Below are positions 14,080 to 17,522 of a stretch of 17,522 nt of DNA, in pieces (position 1 is the first letter of the stretch; each line of letters opens with the position of its first letter). A program made the position numbers and the translations under genes. Below the pieces are notes generated by a model. It was not told where the DNA came from, ran no database searches, and was given only the letters and a program-made list of their open reading frames with translations. Source of the stretch: NORP181 sp047623555 (GTDB taxonomy: Bacteria; Pseudomonadota; Alphaproteobacteria; Rhodobacterales; Rhodobacteraceae); NCBI GenBank assembly GCA_047623555.1, contig JBLHMP010000082.1, positions 1 to 17,522 on the forward strand. The letters are read 5' to 3'.

Positions 14080-15128
14080 GCTTTCTCAAATCCAAATTTC
14101 ACCATCCAAAACTGGCCCGTAACGATCTGGGCCTGACCCATCGTGACTACGAAGGGTCGCTGTCCACCTTATGCGCAGGATGTGGCCATGATGCCGTTGG
14201 CGCGGCGCTGGTGCAGGCGGTGTTTGAGCTTTCGATTCCGGCGCACCGCATTGCCAAACTGTCTGGAATTGGTTGTTCGTCCAAGGCGCCGACCTATTTT
14301 CTCAATCAATCTCATGGGTTTAATACGGTCCATGGCCGTATGCCGTCGGTGACAACCGGGGCCAGCATGGCCAACCGGTCGCTGAAATATATCGGCATGT
14401 CCGGCGATGGTGACACGGCGTCAATTGGCTTTGGCCAGTTCGCCCATGTGGTGCGCCGGCGTTTGGACATGACCTATATTGTTGCCAACAACGGGGTTTA
14501 TGGTCTGACCAAAGGGCAAACGGCGGCCACGGCAGACCGGGGGGCTCTGACCAAAAAGGGCTCCAAGGTTTTGTGGCCTGATATTGATCTGGCGACCATG
14601 GCGCTTGAACTTGGTGCGACGTTTGTGGCCCGGAGCTTTTCCGGTGACAAAGAACAGATGGTGCCGCTTCTCAAGGCGGCGATTTGCCACGAAGGGTTTG
14701 CCTTTCTTGACATCATTTCGCCCTGTGTGACGTTCAACAATCACCCCACATCGACCCGCAGCTATGACTATGTGCGCGAGCATGTCCAAGAAGGTTTGAT
14801 CGCAGATTTCGTGCCCGTCGCCAGTGATATCACCACCAGTTACGGCGAAGGTGAAAGCAATGATATTTGCCTGCATGATGGATCTGTAATCCGTCTTCAC
14901 AAAGGCACAAATGGCTTTGATGCCCGTGATCGCCTAAGTTCGCTGGACGCCATTCATAAGCACCGAGCAAAAGGTGAAATCCTGACTGGGCTGCTGTATT
15001 GCGACCCGACATATCGCGATATGCATGACATTTTGAATACAACCGAAACACCTCTTAACAGTCTGAATAAAAAAGAGCTTTGCCCCGGGGCGCATACGTT
15101 AAGCGGAATAAACAATAGCTTTCGCTAG
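14076..15128 (+). CDS. korB: 2-oxoacid:acceptor oxidoreductase, beta subunit (TPP-binding)
   Basis: A 350-residue partner of KorA that binds thiamine diphosphate and a [4Fe-4S] cluster. CAGC (Cys33, Cys36), GIGC (Cys67) and ISPC (Cys217) are the expected cluster ligands. The TPP/Mg motif is GDGD (110-113) with NNGVYGLTKGQ about 28 residues later. HGRMPSVTTGASMA is also typical. The C-terminal tail (RYDPTY-like CDPTYRD, ~309-315) matches KorB proteins. Its ATGA overlap with korA implies a fixed stoichiometry. Together with the GltD-like ferredoxin protein it should form a cytoplasmic NAD(P)-linked complex that needs no separate ferredoxin gene; none lies in the window. Confidence 0.9.
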   Translation: MSFLKSKFHHPKLARNDLGLTHRDYEGSLSTLCAGCGHDAVGAALVQAVFELSIPAHRIAKLSGIGCSSKAPTYFLNQSHGFNTVHGRMPSVTTGASMANRSLKYIGMSGDGDTASIGFGQFAHVVRRRLDMTYIVANNGVYGLTKGQTAATADRGALTKKGSKVLWPDIDLATMALELGATFVARSFSGDKEQMVPLLKAAICHEGFAFLDIISPCVTFNNHPTSTRSYDYVREHVQEGLIADFVPVASDITTSYGEGESNDICLHDGSVIRLHKGTNGFDARDRLSSLDAIHKHRAKGEILTGLLYCDPTYRDMHDILNTTETPLNSLNKKELCPGAHTLSGINNSFR

Positions 15129-15274
15129 GGTATTTCTCTGAAGTTACCGCGACACAGAAGGCCCGGTCATACTGGTGGCCGCTTGACTGTCTGATCCAAA
15201 CATTATCATTTGTGCCGCAACCGCGCGGACCGGCCAGATTGACCGGTTATGCGAACAACAGAAAGAGCAAATTC

Positions 15275-16264
15275 ATGACCAGTACCTTAGCCAAAACCAT
15301 CGTCATCGAAGCCTTTGGCGGCCCCGAAGTTATGCAGATCGTCACCCGTGAGGTTGGGGAGCCGGGCCCCGGAGAAATCCGCATCCGACACAAGGCTTGT
15401 GGTCTGAATTACATCGACGTCTACCAGCGCACCGGGCTTTACCCGGGCAATTTGCCGGTCGCATTGGGCATGGAGGCATCCGGCGTGATCGAGGCGGTCG
15501 GTGAGGGGATTAGCCACCTTAAGGTTGGTGATCGCGCCGCCTATGCGTCGATGCCCCCGGGGGCATATTGTGAGGCGCGGGTGATGCCCGCAGCACAGGT
15601 TTGCCCGCTGCCGGACGGCGTATCCTTTGATGATGGCGCCGCGATGATGTTGCAGGGCATGACCGTGCAATACCTGTTTAAACGCACCACGCCGATCAAA
15701 CGTGGTGATACGGTGTTATTTCATGCCGCCGCTGGCGGCGTTGGCCTAATTGCCTGTCAGTGGGCAAAATCCGAGGGAATCACGCTAATCGGGACTGCTG
15801 GGTCGGACGAGAAATGCGCCCTGGCCGCCGAATTTGGCGCGACCCATACCATCAATTACCGGACTGAGAATTTTGTGGAACGGGTCAATGAGATCACTGG
15901 CGGAAAAGGCGTTGATGTGGTGATGGATTCAGTGGGCAAAGATACGTTCCTGGGATCGCTTGATTGTCTGCGTCCCTTTGGCATGATGATTTCGTTTGGC
16001 AATTCGTCAGGGCCGGTTGAGCCGGTGAACCTATTGGAGCTGGGGTCGCGTGGATCGCTGAAATTGACCCGAGCAGTATTGTTTACCCATACGGCAGATC
16101 ATGAGGTTTGCCAGCAAATGGCGCGTGATCTGTTTGAAAAAGTTGCATCGGGAGAGGTGAAAATCCAGATTGGTCAACGTTTTCCGCTTGAGCGGGTCGG
16201 CGATGCGCATCGGGCTTTGGAGGCACGTCAAACCACCGGCACGACCATTCTGGAACTAAGTTAA
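15275..16264 (+). CDS. qor: Zeta-crystallin-type NADPH:quinone oxidoreductase (MDR superfamily)
   Basis: A cytosolic zinc-independent medium-chain reductase of 329 residues that reduces quinones with NADPH. ATG 15275 is preferred because GAAAGAG sits just upstream and the family homology begins a few residues in (IEAFGGPEVMQ); an upstream in-frame start at 15212 adds no homologous sequence. It shows EPGPGEIRIRHKACGLNYIDVYQRTGLYP, here seen as EPGPGE, GLNYIDVYQRTGLYP and GMEASGV; the dinucleotide-binding AAAGGVG is at ~151-157 and GKGVDVVMDSVG at ~210-221. No zinc-binding cysteines of the alcohol dehydrogenase type are present. The gene starts 146 bases after korB and is likely a separate unit, converging with the LysR gene downstream. 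Confidence 0.9.
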   Translation: MTSTLAKTIVIEAFGGPEVMQIVTREVGEPGPGEIRIRHKACGLNYIDVYQRTGLYPGNLPVALGMEASGVIEAVGEGISHLKVGDRAAYASMPPGAYCEARVMPAAQVCPLPDGVSFDDGAAMMLQGMTVQYLFKRTTPIKRGDTVLFHAAAGGVGLIACQWAKSEGITLIGTAGSDEKCALAAEFGATHTINYRTENFVERVNEITGGKGVDVVMDSVGKDTFLGSLDCLRPFGMMISFGNSSGPVEPVNLLELGSRGSLKLTRAVLFTHTADHEVCQQMARDLFEKVASGEVKIQIGQRFPLERVGDAHRALEARQTTGTTILELS

Positions 16265-16265
16265 A

Positions 16266-16301
16266 GCTTTCTTGCCTCCGGCGCGGATATTTTATGAAAG
16301 C
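16266..16301. terminator. Possible bidirectional terminator between convergent qor and LysR genes
   Basis: GCTTTC (16266-16271) and GAAAGC (16296-16301) form an inverted repeat in the 44-base gap between the convergent stops; the loop contains ATTTTA. The arms are short and the loop long, so this is a weak candidate. Confidence 0.22.
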
Positions 16302-16308
16302 AGAAAGG

Positions 16309-17172
16309 TTATTCGTTACCCGACAGCCGGGTTGCTTGTTGTTTCAAACCAGCAAGCAACATTGCCTGTCCGGCGCGGATGCGCGGAGAGTTGGCCAGAT
16401 CGGTGTGGCTGGCGACCCAGATGTCGACGCTCATTTCCGGCATTAGGCCGAGCACCTCGACCAGTCGCGGGTCTTCGCGGCCAATAAAGTGGGGCAGTAT
16501 GGTGATGCCAACCCCGTGGGCGGCCATTTCCTGCAGTACCAAAAAGCTGCCTCCGCCTTGCAGGATTTGATCAGCAAGCACCGTATCGCGCATCCATTTG
16601 GCCGGGGTCGAGCCAGACAATGGGCCCTGTAATTCCAACCATCGCCCTGGTTTGGCACCCCGACACATATAGACGCCAAACCCCATCTTGGCCGCAATAT
16701 CACCGAACAATCCATCGGTGAGCTGTACCGACGGGCGCACGGTGATGTCGGCGGACAGGCGGTCAAAATCTACATGAGCGTTGGTGCAGACCAGATTGAT
16801 ACGCAGATCTGGCGCGCGATCGGCAAACCCGGCGATGATCTCGGGCAGAATTCTTTGGCAAAACGTATCGGTAGAGGTGACATTTAGCTGGCCGCGCAAT
16901 GGTTCAGTGGCGCCTTTTAGCACACGTTCGACCGCCAGCACCGCATCCTGCACTTCGCGCAGGGCCGTCACCACCTGCATACGGTCCGGCGGCACCCGAT
17001 AACCTTTGGCATTGCGATCAAACAACGCCGTGTTCAGGCGGTTTTCAAACCCGGCAACCCGGCGCAGAACCGTGGCATGATTGACCCCAAGACGGCGCGC
17101 GGCGGCGCTAACTGAGCCGGTTTCGGCCACAGCAAGTACAAAGCGAAGATCGTCCCAATTATCCCTGTGCAT
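16309..17172 (-). CDS. LysR-family transcriptional regulator
   Basis: A 287-residue DNA-binding regulator. The N-terminal winged helix-turn-helix (residues ~6-65) reads WDDLRFVLAVAETGSVSAAARRLGVNHATVLRRV, a standard LysR HTH (shown here as WDDLRFVLAV, GSVSAAARRLGVNHATVLRR), followed by FENRLNTALFDR. The C-terminal substrate-binding domain starts near residue 85 (LRGQLNVTSTD). The start at 17172 (MHRDNW) was chosen because LysR homology begins immediately after; a TTG seven codons upstream is possible but adds little. It is transcribed away from the cytochrome c' gene, and LysR proteins often control the divergent neighbour, so cytochrome c' is a reasonable target. The effector is unknown. Confidence 0.88.
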   Translation of the reverse strand: MHRDNWDDLRFVLAVAETGSVSAAARRLGVNHATVLRRVAGFENRLNTALFDRNAKGYRVPPDRMQVVTALREVQDAVLAVERVLKGATEPLRGQLNVTSTDTFCQRILPEIIAGFADRAPDLRINLVCTNAHVDFDRLSADITVRPSVQLTDGLFGDIAAKMGFGVYMCRGAKPGRWLELQGPLSGSTPAKWMRDTVLADQILQGGGSFLVLQEMAAHGVGITILPHFIGREDPRLVEVLGLMPEMSVDIWVASHTDLANSPRIRAGQAMLLAGLKQQATRLSGNE

Positions 17173-17286
17173 AAATAAACAGGTATCATGCAAATTTTAC
17201 GAATGGTATGATAATTTCGGTAAGTTAAACTTTGTAAGTATTACCAAGCGCTTTCTCATCCCACCTATTTCCCGGAAGGAATTACC
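17173..17286. promoter_or_regulatory. Divergent control region between LysR gene and cytochrome c' gene
   Basis: This AT-rich 114-bp gap contains two nested dyads: TATCAT (17184-17189) with ATGATA (17208-17213), and GGTAA (17219-17223) with TTACC (17241-17245). Spaced dyads with AT-rich centres suit LysR tetramer binding over a divergent promoter pair. A strong ribosome site, GGAAGGA (17274-17280), precedes the cytochrome ATG by 6 bases. Confidence 0.4.
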
Positions 17287-17522
17287 ATGAAACGTACCGG
17301 ACTTACCCTGACGCTGATTGCCAGCCTTTTTGCAGGGTCGGCATTTGCTGATGAAGCCGCCGAACAGGCCATCAAGACGCGTCAGGCGCTGATGGGTCTT
17401 TATGCGTTCAACCTTGGCGGATTGGGCGCAATGGCAAAGGGCACTGTGCCCTATGATGCTGAAACTGCCGGTGCTTATGCCGCCAATCTGGTGTCGCTGT
17501 CGTCGCTGAACCAAACGGGATT
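17287..17522 (+). CDS. Cytochrome c' (c-556 type), N-terminal part, cut by the right edge
   Basis: Seventy-eight residues are visible. A signal peptide (basic MKR, hydrophobic LTLIASLFAGS, cleavage after AFA ~22) sends the protein to the periplasm. The mature start DEAAEQAIKTRQALMGLYAFN, followed by LGAMAKG and PYDAETAGAYAANL, matches the first two helices of the four-helix-bundle cytochrome c' family, in which the RQ/M region near the N-terminus borders the haem. The haem-binding CXXCH is at the C-terminus in this family and lies outside the window. These proteins bind NO or carry electrons in the periplasm. The ATG has an excellent ribosome site 6 bases upstream. The divergent LysR gene is a candidate regulator. 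Confidence 0.82.
   Translation, partial: MKRTGLTLTLIASLFAGSAFADEAAEQAIKTRQALMGLYAFNLGGLGAMAKGTVPYDAETAGAYAANLVSLSSLNQTG

Noticed and set aside
15229..15247. ACCGG...CCGGT dyad before qor as an operator or terminator
   Set aside because: Only five-base arms in GC-rich DNA, no T-run; expected by chance.

Overview
The window looks like chromosomal DNA of an alphaproteobacterium, most likely a marine Rhodobacterales (Roseobacter-type) organism. This rests on the style of the encoded proteins (NagA, tandem WaaA-like transferases, NeuB/NeuC/NeuA, the GltD-ferredoxin/KorAB set, cytochrome c'), the moderately high GC and the tight ATGA-type gene overlaps. No database search was possible, so the taxonomy is inference.

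Layout. (1) 3-1110: N-acetylglucosamine-6-phosphate deacetylase gene (nagA), cut by the left edge and broken by a frameshift near 615. (2) 1111-2035: a ~0.9 kb gene-poor stretch with a remnant of a ParD-like ribbon-helix-helix antitoxin and no toxin. (3) 2036-3457: an EnvZ-type membrane histidine kinase with no response regulator beside it. (4) 3571-10164: a cell-surface locus. neuC is followed by two overlapping GT30 (WaaA/KdtA-type) transferases on the plus strand. neuA (CMP-nonulosonate synthetase) converges on them from the minus strand. An LpxL-type lipid A acyltransferase and neuB then lie on the plus strand. Together neuC-neuB-neuA give UDP-GlcNAc -> ManNAc -> Neu5Ac-type sugar -> CMP-sugar. 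No recognisable sialyltransferase is present, only the two Kdo-transferase-like proteins and the acyltransferase. (5) 10463-15128: a three-gene operon for a 2-oxoacid:acceptor oxidoreductase (KorA, KorB) with a GltD-like flavoprotein carrying a C-terminal 2[4Fe-4S] ferredoxin domain. (6) 15275-17522: a zeta-crystallin-type quinone oxidoreductase, a convergent LysR regulator, and divergently from it the start of a cytochrome c' gene cut by the right edge.

The most interesting region is 3571-10164. The hypothesis is that one or both GT30 proteins transfer a CMP-activated nine-carbon keto-acid instead of, or besides, Kdo onto lipid A or inner core, and that the adjacent LpxL-type enzyme acylates the product. 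The second notable system is the NAD(P)-linked 2-oxoacid oxidoreductase operon. No tRNA, rRNA, CRISPR array, intact insertion sequence or phage gene was seen.
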